In this document: positions 50,144 to 60,849 of the stretch, in pieces
How positions within the stretch are numbered: the stretch's first letter is position 1
Layout: every line of letters begins with the position of its first letter
Assembly (NCBI GenBank): GCA_922989275.2
Contig: OV277864.1
Span: 54,807,550-54,871,549 of the forward strand
Reading direction: 5' to 3'
DNA: 64,000 bases
From: Gari tellinella
Lineage: Eukaryota; Mollusca; Bivalvia; Cardiida; Psammobiidae
The notes under the pieces: generated by a model
The model's database searches: none
What the model was told of the DNA's origin: nothing
What the model saw: only the letters and a program-made list of their open reading frames with translations
Program-made: the position numbers and the translations under genes

Positions 50144-50513
50144 GAATACAGTGAAGCCCACTTTCAACGAAATTGGATATACCAAAACTTTGAATATAAC
50201 AAACCAAAATATTCCATTTCTGTAAGAAGAGCTTTGTTAATGTATCTTGATTTCAATGTTTTCTTGCAATTTGCAGTATTAAAAATAAAATCACCAATAT
50301 TGAGAATGTTCCTATTTTCAAAATCAGCTGGAAATTACATTTAATAGCCTGGTGTATTAAATTGGTATATACCACTTGTCTATATCCACACACGGTTTAC
50401 ACTAAAGGCAGTAACATATAAAAGAATGTAACCCCAAAATACCTTAATTTAATAAACTGATTCTATAGCATTGCAGTCAGTGGGGAGCAGTGAAATGAAA
50501 ATGTATTGCATGT

Positions 50514-50760
50514 AGTGGATACGACGTTATTATTTACCTATAAACGCGATAATGCTAAAACAAGTGTGTTCATTGCAAACAGCTTGGAGCCTGATCAGAC
50601 GCCGGGTATCCCGGCGTCTGATCGGGCTCCAAACTGTCTGCCAATAAAATTAAAAATTATCCTCAGAAATTTCTAAAAAATTAAAAAAAATATTTTTACA
50701 ATGCAATGCAATGCGTTTGCTTTTCGTTTGCATTTTAACGTGGGAGATTAATGTATTTTT
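50514..50760 (+). mobile_element. Family A MITE in first duplicate unit
   Basis: TAGTGGATACGACGTTATTA then TTACCTATAAACGCG. The hairpin is near-perfect at about 50574-50642 (TTGGAGCCTGATCAGACGCC and mirror). The right arm has GCGTTTGCTTTTCGTTTGC. The right end is decayed. Confidence 0.75.
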
Positions 50761-51132
50761 AAATATATTTCAGGCTTGCAACATCTGTTCTAAAGTAAAA
50801 TATCCAATTTGTCGGCAATTTGTGTCATCTTATCTGCTGTGAGGGATAAATTACAACCAGTTCGAATGCATACTCATAGTAGGGAGTCGGATTTTATTGT
50901 CATTCGACAAAATACACATGTATGTATACACAAGTGTTCATATAATTTCTAAACGGTAATTGGCAAACAGTGTATCATATTGGTATATATACCACTTGTC
51001 TATATCCATATACGTTTTACACAATAGGCAGTAACATTTTAAAGAATGTAACCCCAAAAACCTTAATTTAATAAACTGATTCTATCGCATTGCAGTCAGT
51101 GGGGAGCAGTGAAATGCAACTGTATTGCATGT

Positions 51133-51375
51133 AGTGGAAAGTAGTTATTCTTTACCAATAAACACGCGTATTCTTAAACAATTGAGTCCATAGCAAATGG
51201 CTTGAAGCCAAATCAGTCATCGGTTAATCCGGCGTCAAATTAGACTCCAAACTTTCTACTAATCAAATTAGAATTAATCCGAAGACTTTTCTAAAAACAA
51301 ATTGAAATATTAACAATTTTATTGCAATGCGTTTGCATTTCGTTTGCATTTAAACATGGGCGAATAATGTATTTT
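51133..51375 (+). mobile_element. Family A MITE in second duplicate unit
   Basis: TAGTGGAAAGTAGTTATTCT then TACCAATAAACACGC. The hairpin is strongly eroded (TTGAAGCCAAATCAGTCATC, CCGGCGTCAAATTAGACTCC), although its flanks remain very close to those of the first unit. Confidence 0.7.
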
Positions 51376-51754
51376 TAAATGTATTTCAGGCTTGCAACAT
51401 CTGTTCTAAAGTAAAATATCCAATTTGTCGGCAATTTGTGTCATCTTATCTGCTGTGAGGGATAAATTACAACCAGTTCGAATGCATACGCATAGTAGGG
51501 AGTCGGATTTTATTGTCATTCGACAAAATATGTAAACATGTGTTCATGTTATTTCTAAACGGCAATTTACAAGCCGTGTAACCCTGTTTAAATGAAACAA
51601 CAAGGGCAAAATGAATGCGATACTATATAGAAAAATATATAGGTTTACAAAATATATTGACTTTTTTGTAAACAAATCTGAGTTGCAAACAGCGAGTATC
51701 ATTGCTTCATCACAAACATGTTTATTAGGGAAGGGGTGAACACTCCTCCCCTTG

Positions 51755-51895
51755 TACAGATGAGACGACGTTATTATTTACTTATAAACGCAAACCTTTT
51801 GGAACCTAATCAGACTCCAAACTATTAACTACTCATATAAATATGAACAGTCAGAATTGTTTACATTTTATTGTGATGCGTTTGCGTTTTAATAT
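51755..51895 (+). mobile_element. Family A fragment
   Basis: TACAGATGAGACGACGTTAT, CTTATAAACGC, a half-core (CTTTTGGAACCTAATCAGAC) and ACATTTTATTGTGATGCGTT. Both the hairpin mirror and the right end are lost. Confidence 0.55.
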
Positions 51896-52191
51896 TTTGG
51901 ATTTACATTTTGTCTTAAGATTTAGAAATACTTGCATGTTACAAGTTTGCAATATATCAAAGTAGACTATACTTAATTAACAATGTGAATTGTCCCTTCG
52001 ACGATGTATTATGCACTAGTGACTTAAACCTCAGGTTTTAATCGCAAATAGGATATTTAATTCAAAATTATTCAATTCAAACTCTTTAACTGGGTCATTT
52101 ATTTCACAATTAAGAGGTTTTTATACGAGTGTCAAACAATGTTGATTCTATGAAAAAGACATGTCAAGAGTTCAATCCATACTTGTTGAAT

Positions 52192-52402
52192 AAGTTCACC
52201 CATTTGCGCCCAAAAGATTGTTCACTGTTTATATATTGGATAATTCCATTTTTGGTGTAAGAGCAACATGCTTTAAATCCTCATTTAAGGTTTGATTTAT
52301 ACTGAAATTCCTATAATCAAACAGTATAGACTCTGATCAGAGTCTACACTGTTTGATGATAGGAAGTTTCCCTTTTAGGGGATGATACGCACTTATGGGT
52401 AA
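52192..52402 (+). mobile_element. Family E MITE, decayed
   Basis: TTCACCCATTTGCGCCCAAA to ACGCACTTATGGGTAA. The hairpin is the short form (AACAGTATAGACTCTGATCA then GAGTCTACACTGTTTG). It has AAGATTGTTCACTGTTTATA and GGATAATTCCA. Confidence 0.78.
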
Positions 52403-52429
52403 AAATGCTTAAATCAATCACTAATAGAA

Positions 52430-52655
52430 TAAGATTCCGTTTACATGCCTTTTGTCCACAACCCCATTAATACACCCTTTGACGCCTCTCCACTATGGAA
52501 TATAATCTACTTTATACCATGGTGAATATGCAACATAAGAAATATTTTCTTTATTATTGCAGACGGTAGATTAAAGCAGACTTAAAGTAAAAAGGCGCAT
52601 TCTGCTAAACTACTAGCCCGCTTTTAGTGGTCAGCTGACTTCATAAACAAAGCCA
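52430..52655 (-). mobile_element. Family B MITE, decayed
   Basis: GTCCACAACCCCATTAATAC, GACGCCTCTCCACTATGGAA and TAAGAAATATTTTCTTTATT. The hairpin is degraded (AAAGCAGACTTAAAGTAAAA, GGCGCATTCTGCTAAACTAC). It is followed by TTAGTGGTCAGCTGACTTC. Confidence 0.65.
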
Positions 52656-52659
52656 GCTG

Positions 52660-53300
52660 AAACGTCCTTTATGCAGCAGCTAGTCTTGCTCTACACTGGT
52701 TGGCACTCACAACTATGACCAGTGCATTGTTACCAAATGTATTTGTAAATTTTGCACAGACGTGCAAATTATGTTGCAGTGCAATACGTATGGTTTTCTC
52801 ATGACAATATTTAGTTAACCTATTTATGTCTGTATATTACAATTAAACTCTGTACGTGTGCTTGTTGACCAGTTTCATTTCAGACATACAAGGTGATCTA
52901 AAGACACTACAGTGTTTGTCTTTTTATAGCAGCTCTAACTGTATGATTTCACAAGGGATACATACTGTAACTGGGCGTCTCATCGGGTTCTTCACTGCTG
53001 GCTAAGGTCTACTAGTCATTAACCCGGCTGGCTAATGTGTACTAAACATTATGTCTTGCTATAACAATAAACTTTCCTTCGAAACTTTGAAACTTTATTG
53101 AAATAAATCTGTGTAAGGTCCACTACCGTGGACATCATTAATATTTATACAAATAGAAACCATACATATCCAAACTTGCTCGCTGGAAGATTTCATTATT
53201 GATCTAGATCGATTTTACTGACCTGGCAGGGCGGAGTTTCGATACGGACCTTTGCATTTCAACTTTGGGGCAGGCAGCACGCTCTTTTATTATCGGAGCT
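52660..53300. other. Unassigned stretch
   Basis: A near-exact short repeat of GGCTAATGTGTACTA and GGCTAAGGTCTACTA occurs at about 52999-53046. No other element or coding region. Confidence 0.45.
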
Positions 53301-53552
53301 TACCGTTGTCGTCTGCCCTTTTTTTTTATTAACATTACATATTAATGGACATTTTGACAGAAGGAAGATAATGAAGAATGACAAACAGCTTGAATCCAGA
53401 TCAGACGCCGCGTTACGCGGGGTCGGAATTGGATTCAAGCTGTTTGCAAATGTTAACCAAGTCTTCATTTCTCTTCCAATACAATTCCCTACGAACAACA
53501 TACGCAACATTTGCCTTTCATTGGGCGTTCTTGTAGAGAGGGAGCACTGTAT
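53300..53552 (-). mobile_element. Family D MITE, left part missing
   Basis: CCGTTGTCGTCTGCCC, then the hairpin GACAAACAGCTTGAATCCAG, ATCAGACGCCGCG and mirror at about 53378-53447. It closes with ACCAAGTCTTCATTTCTCTT, CCCTACGAACAACATACG and GTAGAGAGGGAGCACTGTA. Confidence 0.78.
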
Positions 53553-53559
53553 ATACCAA

Positions 53560-54025
53560 TTTTACGGTGATATAGGTGTATGCTTCAAGTTGAAAGCATC
53601 GCACAATAACGAAATAATATGGAACTATACCTATCAACCCTAAAATCAAAAGTGATTTAGTTTATCTTTGCCAAAGGTTAGCTCCGCCCTGCCAGTTTAA
53701 TAAAATCGGCCTATTACTCAAGGGTGATCTAAAGACACACCAGTTTCTGTTAATTATGCAGCTGATTATTTCATATGAACTAGCAGACCGTACAGATCAT
53801 GACTAGACGCCGCGTCATTATCTGTACTCTTTACATGTAGAAGAAACTAGGATTAAATGAGTTAATGAATTAAATAAATGACTCTTATTTCACGTAGCGT
53901 TGACGGAAATGCAACATTCGGCTAACTTTTATTGCATTTTTGAATTGAATGATAAATAAAAGCCGTCGATTTATATTTGATTTCGCATTTCCCAATGAAC
54001 TGACTGCTGATTTATGTTATGTTTT
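53560..54025. other. Mostly unassigned stretch
   Basis: A decayed half-core is possible at about 53784-53830 (CAGACCGTACAGATCATGAC then TAGACGCCGCG). Nothing else recognised. Confidence 0.45.
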
Positions 54026-54030
54026 TAGTG

Positions 54031-54375
54031 TACAGTGAAAAAGACGTTAATCTTTCCAAATAAACGCAATCATTGTAAAAGGACCTTCTTGTCATTGTAT
54101 ACAGTATAGAAACAGCTCAAACAACGGGTAACTAACAATGTGATCAAAAACTGTTTGCAACTCTGATAAAAGTTAAAAATCATAATTTTCAAAGAAATGT
54201 CGTTTTATTGCCTTGCGTTTGAGTTTTGGCTAGTCTGACATTGTATTTTGACTGTCGTTTCGCATGTTATATCCGTCATTTTCCAATAAACGATATGCAC
54301 TTCAAAAACGGATATCCATTGCAAACAGCTTGATGCCACACCAAACACTGTGAGACTCGTCGTCTGATCATATTT
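54031..54375 (+). mobile_element. Decayed family A copies
   Basis: TACAGTGAAAAAGACGTTAA then TCTTTCCAAATAAACGC begins one copy. A second hairpin scrap (GCAAACAGCTTGATGCCACA, ACTCGTCGTCTGATCATATT) lies at 54320-54382. Neither keeps a clear right end. Confidence 0.55.
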
Positions 54376-54396
54376 CAAACAAATTGACCCTTAAAT

Positions 54397-54593
54397 TAAC
54401 CCTTTCCTCATAAGAAGCGCCTTTTAGCGCATGTAATTTATTCCTTCACTTATGAAAATAGTTCCAATTTATGTGGTCATGAACATGTACCATCCAAAAT
54501 ATGTTTTATATTCTAGCAGATGATAGCTTTCAGCCTGCTTTAAGTAGTCATATATCTTCAAAACTAGAAATAGGCTATTGAGTAAAGGGTTAA
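54397..54593 (-). mobile_element. Family B MITE with collapsed hairpin
   Basis: TTAACCCTTTCCTCATAAGA to ATTGAGTAAAGGGTTAA. The arms are well kept, but the hairpin is cut to CTAGCAGATGATAGCTTTCA then GCCTGCTTTAAGTAG. Its left arm and centre have been lost. Confidence 0.85.
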
Positions 54594-54599
54594 AACGTG

Positions 54600-55140
54600 T
54601 CATGAACGATTTATTACACTATTCCATAGATTATTCGAAATGTTCTTACACGAAGGAAAGTAGTCCTTAGCTTGGAAGTTCTGGAAGTAAAACATGGATA
54701 GCATTTCAAGTATATTCTCAGATATAATCTAAAACAAGCTGAAAAGAAAGCAGAATGCTTCTACGGCTGTCGAATGATATTTTTTTTTCTGATTGACGAA
54801 ATACTGTACAGGAACAATATAAATTACAGACACGTTCATGCAAATTCAACTTTATCAGTAGAACGATGTTGAACTTGTCTGCATTTATATACTCATACTT
54901 TTTTAATAGTAAATAACACTAAAGTTCTTTATATTTTACAATCGAGTTGTCCTGATCTCGTCCAAAAATGATAGAGCGAACAAGAAATTACGTTAAACGG
55001 GAAAAAATAACGTCTTTTCCCCAGCACAGCAATAAAGTACATGTATATTCTTTTTTTACGATGGAGTTGTCCTGTGTCCCCGTCCCAAAGTAATAACTAA
55101 AGTCTTGATAATTATCTAGACAATGTATTCAAAATTAACT
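54600..55140. other. Mostly unassigned stretch
   Basis: A right-end A scrap (GTTAAACGGGAAAAAATAAC then GTCTTTTCCCC) occurs at 54992-55023. The rest is unassigned. Confidence 0.45.
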
Positions 55141-55164
55141 CATGGAATGCTTAGTAATATTTAG

Positions 55165-55330
55165 TCTGCATCAATTGCCGTCTGCTTCTATTCGTAACAT
55201 ATTATTTTCTAACATTTCTTTCAACATGGGATCAAAGTGTTAAACAATTTGAATCCTGGGGAGATGCCGCGTAACGCGGCGTCTCATCAGGATTTAAACT
55301 GTTTGCTTAGGTAATCACGGTTTAGCCGCT
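55165..55330 (+). mobile_element. Family G-type MITE
   Basis: TGCATCAATTGCCGTCTGCT, then the hairpin AAACAATTTGAATCCTGGGG, AGATGCCGCG and mirror at about 55233-55303. The ends are unclear; the right side reads AGGTAATCACGGTTTAGCC. Confidence 0.65.
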
Positions 55331-55349
55331 AGCATAGAAATAATCAAGT

Positions 55350-56030
55350 AAATGAACATTTTATACAATCTGTTATTCTATGACTCAGAGCCATCGCTAT
55401 GCGCTTGACATTTCTGTTGGGTTGTAAATTATTAACAATCGTGTCAACAATATGATGAGCAACAAATATAGCATTTCATTTTGGAGGCAACAGGCGTTTC
55501 AGTCAAAATTCTAACGTGGTCATAGACCCAAAGTCATACAAGGAATAAAACCATGTTATTTCTAAATCAAATCAAACTATTTGATAGCACCGATGATGGT
55601 TTCAACTGAAATACAGAGGTATTGAGTGAAAAGGAAACAGGGGGGTTATTATTAATGAAAATTCTAACGAAACAGTATTTCTTTTCTAAATATATTTGAT
55701 AGTAGGATTAAATTTTGAAACTATATATTTAACATAAGTTATCTGTATGCAAACTTCATGTACAGAGAACTTAAAAAACATTGAATAAAAATACTGTAAA
55801 GAGACTGAAACCCGGATTGGTGTAAACACTATTTATAAATGATTTCATGAAATTACGTCAATATTTTTTCAAACATTATTTGAGAATATCTATACATATA
55901 GCATTTAAAGTCCCATTGTGTTTTCAGACCTTCTCTTAATGTCTGAAATACAATAACGGTGAATAACGGTTAAACAATCTCAAGGAAGCTTTTTCAACAG
56001 CCGTGGAAACGACTACAGCGACAATGTTCT
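55350..56030. other. Unassigned stretch
   Basis: No recognised element or coding region. The segment from about 55590 to 55985 shares motifs with 61265-61530 (TTTCTAAATATATTTGATAG against TTTAAAATGTCCTTGATAG; TTTTTCAACAGCCGYGGAA), suggesting an older low-identity repeat. Confidence 0.5.
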
Positions 56031-56034
56031 ATAT

Positions 56035-56250
56035 TCAAGCAAATGGTAGCTTAAAGCAGACTAAAAGTAAAGCAGAATGTGCATTAAGGCACAATATGCT
56101 TTACTTTCAATCTGCTTTAAGTGGTCAACTATCTTCAAAACAATATAAAACAAAATGAAAATGAAAATTTTGACCAGGCATCACTTTGATAAAAAATTGC
56201 CTAATCCAATATAATACATGGAAGAATCCGCTGGGCGAAAATGGGTTAAG
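56035..56250. mobile_element. Chimeric MITE: left and core from B, right half from E
   Basis: TTCAAGCAAATGGTAGCTTA and the type-2 hairpin (AAAGCAGACTAAAAGTAAAG, CAGAATGTGC and mirror) are followed by AGTGGTCAACTATCTTCAAA of B. Near 56140 the sequence changes to the E arm (CAATATAAAACAAAATGAAA, TTTTGACCAGGCATC). It ends GGCGAAAATGGGTTAA. Confidence 0.8.
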
Positions 56251-56528
56251 TCATTATTGACGCCTTACACTAAATCACAATAGTGCAATAAGCACTGATA
56301 AGGTTGTGGAATCAAACTATTCTTACGGAATATAATACACTCAATTAGTCACAAGAAACTCTTGCCTTGGAAAGGTCTGAAAGTATAGTTACACTTGATT
56401 AATCCATCATTTGCGTGGATGAAAAGCAACGAAATGGGTCATTTGCATAAAACATTTGACAACGCTTTCGTAGCAGTCTCGCCAGATCATATTCTGCTGG
56501 GTTGTTTTTGACATACAGTCTAACTTCG

Positions 56529-56773
56529 TTAACCCATTCAGTGCCAAATTGTTTAATGAGAGTTTTACCATTCACCGTTTCATTGTCGTCTGCTTCAATT
56601 TTATTGTTTGCTATATCGTTTTAAAAATAAGACCGTATGACTGAATTACATGTACTTACAAAAAGAGTATTAAACAGTTTGAATCCCTGTCAGAGGTCGC
56701 GTAACGCGGCGTCTGATCACGATCCAAACTATTTGCAAATGTAAAAAAGCTTCAATGAGAGTGAAAGGGTTTA
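56529..56773 (+). mobile_element. Family G MITE
   Basis: TTAACCCATTCAGTGCCAAA to TGAGAGTGAAAGGGTTTA. The left arm has ATTGTCGTCTGCTTCAATTT and ATTGTTTGCTATATCGTTTT. The hairpin at about 56672-56738 is AACAGTTTGAATCCCTGTCA, GAGGTCGCG and mirror. Confidence 0.8.
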
Positions 56774-56932
56774 TACTAAATTTTCTCAAAGAAGATTAAT
56801 TGGTAGATTTAAACAGCAACAACAACAAATAATAAATCGAACTAAATTTCATATTCATGAAGAAAAAACAGAAAACTCCTATGTTAGCGTTCGGTTCTCA
56901 ATAATACACTTGTCCAGCATGTGGTGACAATT

Positions 56933-57148
56933 TTAACCCATTTGTGCCCAGTGGATTCTTCCATGTTTTATATTGGATTAGTCCATCTTTTATCAAAGGG
57001 ATGCCTGGTTAATTTTTCCATTTTTATTTTGTGTTATATTGAAATTCCTATCAACAAACAGTGTAGACTCTGATTATGCGGCGTCTGATCAGAGTCTACA
57101 CTGTTTGCTGATGTCCAATATATTGGATCGTTGGCACAAATGTGTTAA
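56933..57148 (+). mobile_element. Family E MITE with longer core
   Basis: TTAACCCATTTGTGCCCAGT to GGCACAAATGTGTTAA. The hairpin reads GTGTAGACTCTGATTATGCG then GCGTCTGATCAGAGTCTACA. A right half of the type-1 centre (GCGGCGTCTGATC) persists, the only E copy here with that on the right side and a matching outer arm. Confidence 0.85.
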
Positions 57149-57400
57149 ATACAGTGTTCCCTCTCTACAACAACACGCAATGGGATACAAAGATCATGTG
57201 TTTGTTGTTCGGAAGAAAATTGTTTTAGGGAGGGAAAATTAAAACCATTAAAGTTCATTTTCCTAACAGGTTGAACCCAGATCAGACGCCTCGTAAGCAG
57301 ACAGTGAGAGTGTTAGACATATTGTTTTGGGAATAGCGGCAAGCGTTGTGGACAGGAGGGAGACGTTGTTCGGAGGGCTGCTGTAGGGAGGAAGCTTTGT
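57149..57400 (+). mobile_element. Family D MITE
   Basis: TACAGTGTTCCCTCTCTACA to CGGAGGGCTGCTGTAGGGAG then GAAGC. The hairpin is half-lost (AGGTTGAACCCAGATCAGAC, GCC then TCGTAAGCAGACAGTG). It abuts the preceding E element. Confidence 0.75.
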
Positions 57401-57474
57401 TCTTCTTTTCTAACCTGTTACATGCTATATGACTGTTGTCTTTAAAGTTTGTCATCTGCAATACTTCTGAAATT

Positions 57475-57690
57475 TACGTCTAGTGGATTATTCAATGCTT
57501 ATATATTGGATAAGTCCATTTTTATGTAAGAGGTTCCTGGGCGAAATTTTCATTTCATTTTTCTTCATATTGAAATTCCTATCAGCAAACAGTGTAGTCT
57601 CCAATCAGACACCGCATCATTCGGCGTCTGATCAGAGAACACTGTTAGTTGATGTCCCTTTTATAGGACGTTAGGAATAGTTAAATAGGT
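57475..57690 (+). mobile_element. Family E MITE
   Basis: GTCTAGTGGATTATTCAATG, GGATAAGTCCATTTTTATG and ATTCCTATCAGCAAACAGTG. The core is TAGTCTCCAATCAGACACCG then CGGCGTCTGATCAGAG. The right arm is TGATGTCCCTTTTATAGGAC. The core has the type-1 CAGACACCG centre. Confidence 0.75.
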
Positions 57691-57724
57691 TGAGAGGTTT
57701 TTTCATTCAGAAAATATAATCAGT

Positions 57725-57800
57725 GTGTCAAGCAGTTTGGATCCAAATCACACACCAAATTACTCTGTGTTTTATCTGGATCCAAACTGTTATCATGAAT
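57725..57800. repeat. Type-1 core hairpin, decayed
   Basis: CAAGCAGTTTGGATCCAAAT then CACACACCAAATTACTCTGT and TTTTATCTGGATCCAAACTG. The outer 20 bases pair well; the centre has drifted. Confidence 0.65.
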
Positions 57801-57809
57801 TCGCCCGCA

Positions 57810-58740
57810 GCGTACAGAAGGTTACAAGAGCTTAAACCATTATAGACTGTATTTACGAGGTATCGTGAGATTTACTGTGTTGTTATTTTCACTGCCGCTT
57901 GCATATTTGTCTGGCGCAGTATGCTAATTACCATAAGTAAGATAAGCTCTAAGGGTAACACGTTGATCCTACTTCAGAAGGATATACTGTTTCGTCTTCT
58001 TATCCTCATTAATTATCATCTGCCTTACCAGTGTCTTCTGTAGAATAATTTATATCATTTTTCTTGCATTTACATGCATACATATTTCAAACATTACTGC
58101 AAAATGCATTGGACCTGACCAAAACGTAGATATATAAGCCTCTGATCTGTATCGGAAAATGTGTGTAACTCCGTGTAAGGTCGCATTTAGTATGATAAAG
58201 TTAAAAAGTTTTGTGATAGGGAACTATGCCCATGTTTATGTTGTCACATATTATACTTTTTAGTTAAGACAGTAGCTTAATGAAAAGGTTGGAACACATA
58301 TAATGTGCCTTTTTATTATAGGAATTGGTCCAACTTATGTCGTTTTAATCTGGTGTTTGCTTGTTTCGAATATTTACATTCGGCCCTTTCAATTCCATAG
58401 AGATAAATGACGTTTAATTCGTATAAACACTAAAGCTATAGAGAGGGTGGGACTTGTGGATATCCTTGGCAGAGGATCCGCTCTCCGCAAATCATTTAGT
58501 TACGTTGTTTCAGCAATGCGGTTTATTGCTGTTCATTTCAGGGTTCACATAATTCGTGTTAACAACCTCTAATACGGGTAAAACATAAATGCATAGTAAT
58601 AAAATGTTCATTTAACATTAGAAATTACAGCAATAATAATGAAAATATAAGAAATGAACTGAGTATTTTCGGCGTTTAAGCGATTTATGGAATTTGCCGA
58701 TCACTTTTTGTCGTTCATTGAGCTTAAACACTGTAAAAGT
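57810..58740. other. Unassigned stretch
   Basis: No recognised element, hairpin or coding region. Confidence 0.45.
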
Positions 58741-58754
58741 CAGTTCATTTAACC

Positions 58755-58975
58755 GCAACACATATACCTACTACAGTGTTCGTATAAACACAGTGCTGGG
58801 TTAATACTTCTATAGGTACATGTATATACCCATTGCTGTGTTTAGTTATAAACAAATATACCAAGTTCAGTGTTGGTTAATATTAAACACATATACCAAA
58901 ATGCAGTGTTAATATATAAACACATATAGCTAGTGTAGTGTTGATAAATAAGCACATATCGACACATTTATTCTT
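58755..58975. repeat. Degenerate minisatellite
   Basis: A motif of the form TAAACACATATACC plus GCAGTGTTGGTTAATA recurs about five times with spacing of roughly 45-55 bases (near 58758, 58793, 58850, 58889, 58918). Units are imperfect. Confidence 0.65.
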
Positions 58976-58979
58976 AATG

Positions 58980-59285
58980 AAAGTGGGACATATGTCAAGC
59001 ATATTGCAGTCGACTTCACTTAGTTTTAATGCACAGAAAATTTACACATATAAGAAATTGCGCGTTTTAAACATGAAGTAGGTCAATACTGTGCCTTTAA
59101 TGCATTTGTAAACTGAAGCAATCTATACAGTCAGACAGGTTTGGTCGAGTTTCCCGGCATCTAGTCAAAAAACGCAAGTTTTTCAAATTTGAATCATATC
59201 GCGTTGTAGTAAGGGAAGGATTAACAATTTTTGCATTTCTATCGTTTCATTGAAGACCATCTGTTTCTATTAAATATTAATTATC
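58980..59285. other. Unassigned stretch
   Basis: No recognised element or coding region. Confidence 0.45.
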
Positions 59286-59740
59286 CTTTGACACAATAGC
59301 TTGTCTCTTGTTTTTGACTCTATAAGCATTCTGCCTCTACTTCAGCCTGCTTTAAGCAACACATTTACGGGATATAGAACATAATTTCTAATCGCACATG
59401 CTCATAGCTACAGTGGAGAATCTGTTATTCTTTCCCGTTTAAACGCAAACGTACGCAAACGCAAAGCACTAAAACGTAGAAAAGGACAACTTTTGGACAA
59501 TTCTGATAATTCTTGTTTATCTTGGTGGCAAACAGTTTGGAGCCTGATCAGACGCCGGGTTACCCGGCGTCTGATCTGGCTCCAAACTGTTTGCACTGCA
59601 AATAATAGTTTTAGCGTAAACGCGTTTATTGGGAAAGAATAACAGATTCTCCACTGTAGCTATACAAATCGGAACTACTTTCTTCAGCGAAGGAATAATT
59701 GGAATGTGTTAAAAGGCTCTTCTAAAGGGGAAATGGTTAT
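59286..59740 (+). mobile_element. Family B MITE with collapsed hairpin, hosting an A element
   Basis: TTGACACAATAGCTTGTCTC, then only one hairpin arm (CATTCTGCCTCTACTTCAGC, CTGCTTTAAGC) and GGGATATAGAACATAATTTC. After the A insert it resumes with ATACAAATCGGAACTACTTT, AGCGAAGGAATAATTGG and GCTCTTCTAAAGGGGAAATG. The A element sits at the TA of AGCTATACAAATCGG. Confidence 0.8.
59409..59658 (-). mobile_element. Family A MITE, young subfamily, nested in B
   Basis: A complete 250-bp copy with perfect ends and a near-perfect hairpin at about 59528-59595. The flanks ATAGC/TA and TA/GCTATAC show a TA target duplication inside a B element. Confidence 0.92.
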
Positions 59741-59808
59741 GTCAACATGTTTCTGTCATTCTATCTGCTATGACAGAGCGACAATAATTAACTTCTCAGT
59801 GGATGACC

Positions 59809-60067
59809 TTAACCCTTTCGATGCCAAATTATTCGTGAGGTTTTAACCCTCTCACCGTTACATTGTCGTCTGCTTCAATATTGTTGTCTGCAAAATCGTT
59901 TCAAATTAAGATTTAAAGATATAAGGAAGTAAGACTTAGAAATATCGAAACGAACGAGTGTCAAAAAGTATGGATTCTGATCAGACGCCGCGTTACGCGG
60001 CGTCTGATCAGGATCCATACTGTTTGCAAAGTCGCCTTTTTGGCACCATTGACAGTGAAAAAGTTAA
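59809..60067 (+). mobile_element. Family G MITE, complete
   Basis: TTAACCCTTTCGATGCCAAA to TTGGCACCATTGACAGTGAA then AAAGTTAA. The left arm has ACATTGTCGTCTGCTTCAAT and TTGTTGTCTGCAAAATCGTT. The hairpin at about 59962-60028 is near-perfect (AGTATGGATTCTGATCAGAC, GCCGCG and mirror). Best G reference copy. Confidence 0.9.
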
Positions 60068-60194
60068 TCGAGCGGCGAAATTCATCTTAATATGACACCA
60101 TGCATTGTCACTCGCAGAATGTCACAAACTATTATATTTACGGTGCTTTGTTACAAGGTTGTTTTAATCGCTAGATGTGTATTCAATTAACCTT

Positions 60195-60330
60195 CAAATG
60201 GCAGGGACGAGAATATACTTCATTTACAAACAGAGAATACTTAGACACAGAGTAGACCTAGATTAAAGTGCACCTTAAGGAGCCCTTTGATTGGGATCTG
60301 CGCTGTTTGGCAAACCTTTAAATTGTTTCG
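60195..60330 (+). mobile_element. Family F fragment
   Basis: CAGGGACGAGAATATACTTC then a decayed hairpin (AGTAGACCTAGATTAAAGTG, CACCTTAAGGAGCCC, TTTGATTGGGATCTGCGC). The centre CACCTTAAGGAGCCC mixes F and B features. Confidence 0.55.
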
Positions 60331-60539
60331 GATTAATTACAAAAAAAATCTACCTGTGGGACATATACCAATTTAAGATAATAGATAGATATTACTTATA
60401 TGTACAAGTCACAAAAAATTAATGAAAATCTACAGTAGATAAGATTTCAAGAAATTCTGACAAAATGTTAACACAAACCGAGTTACCTCCCGTGAGTTCA
60501 ACTTTAAAATGCCATCAGCTCTACAGAAGTATAATACCA

Positions 60540-60745
60540 GAAGTAAAACCTGTAATGATGGACCATTGAATACGGTAGCCTGTATATCTTAAAAGAGAGG
60601 TGACTGATTGAGCATTACACAAGAAATGCATAAAAGCTCCTTTAGGATTTATCATCTAGCATTACTTTTGTCATGTGATAAGCTGCCATCTGTCATAAAG
60701 GCTATAAATCCTCACAAAGTTTAGTTGTCACTTGACTATACTTGC
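60540..60745 (+). mobile_element. C-like element, decayed
   Basis: AGTAAAACCTGTAATGATGG and GACCATTGAATACGGTAGCC, then AGAGGTGACTGATTGAGCAT and AAAAGCTCCTTTAGGATTTA, then AAGCTGCCATCTGTCAT and AAGTTTAGTTGTCACTTGAC. It keeps the order of C (end, GGTGAC, GCTCCTTTAGGA centre, mirror). It resembles the left end seen at 17.98 kb. Confidence 0.55.
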
Positions 60746-60849
60746 ATCTGATATTATTCATTATTACGTGACTTAACATAGCATGTCATTTGGACACTGC
60801 GTTATGAATTGAATAGTCGATAAAATCTGACAATTTATTTTAAAAAAAA

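Larger units (their letters stand above)
50350..51580 (+). repeat. Tandem duplication of about 618 bp
   Basis: ACCACTTGTCTATATCCA occurs at 50371 and 50991. GCATTGCAGTCAGTGGGGAG occurs at 50468 and 51087. CAGGCTTGCAACATCTGTTC occurs at 50771 and 51387. Offsets of 616-620 bp across the whole unit show a head-to-tail duplication. Each unit carries an A-type element at the same place (50514 and 51133). Confidence 0.92.
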
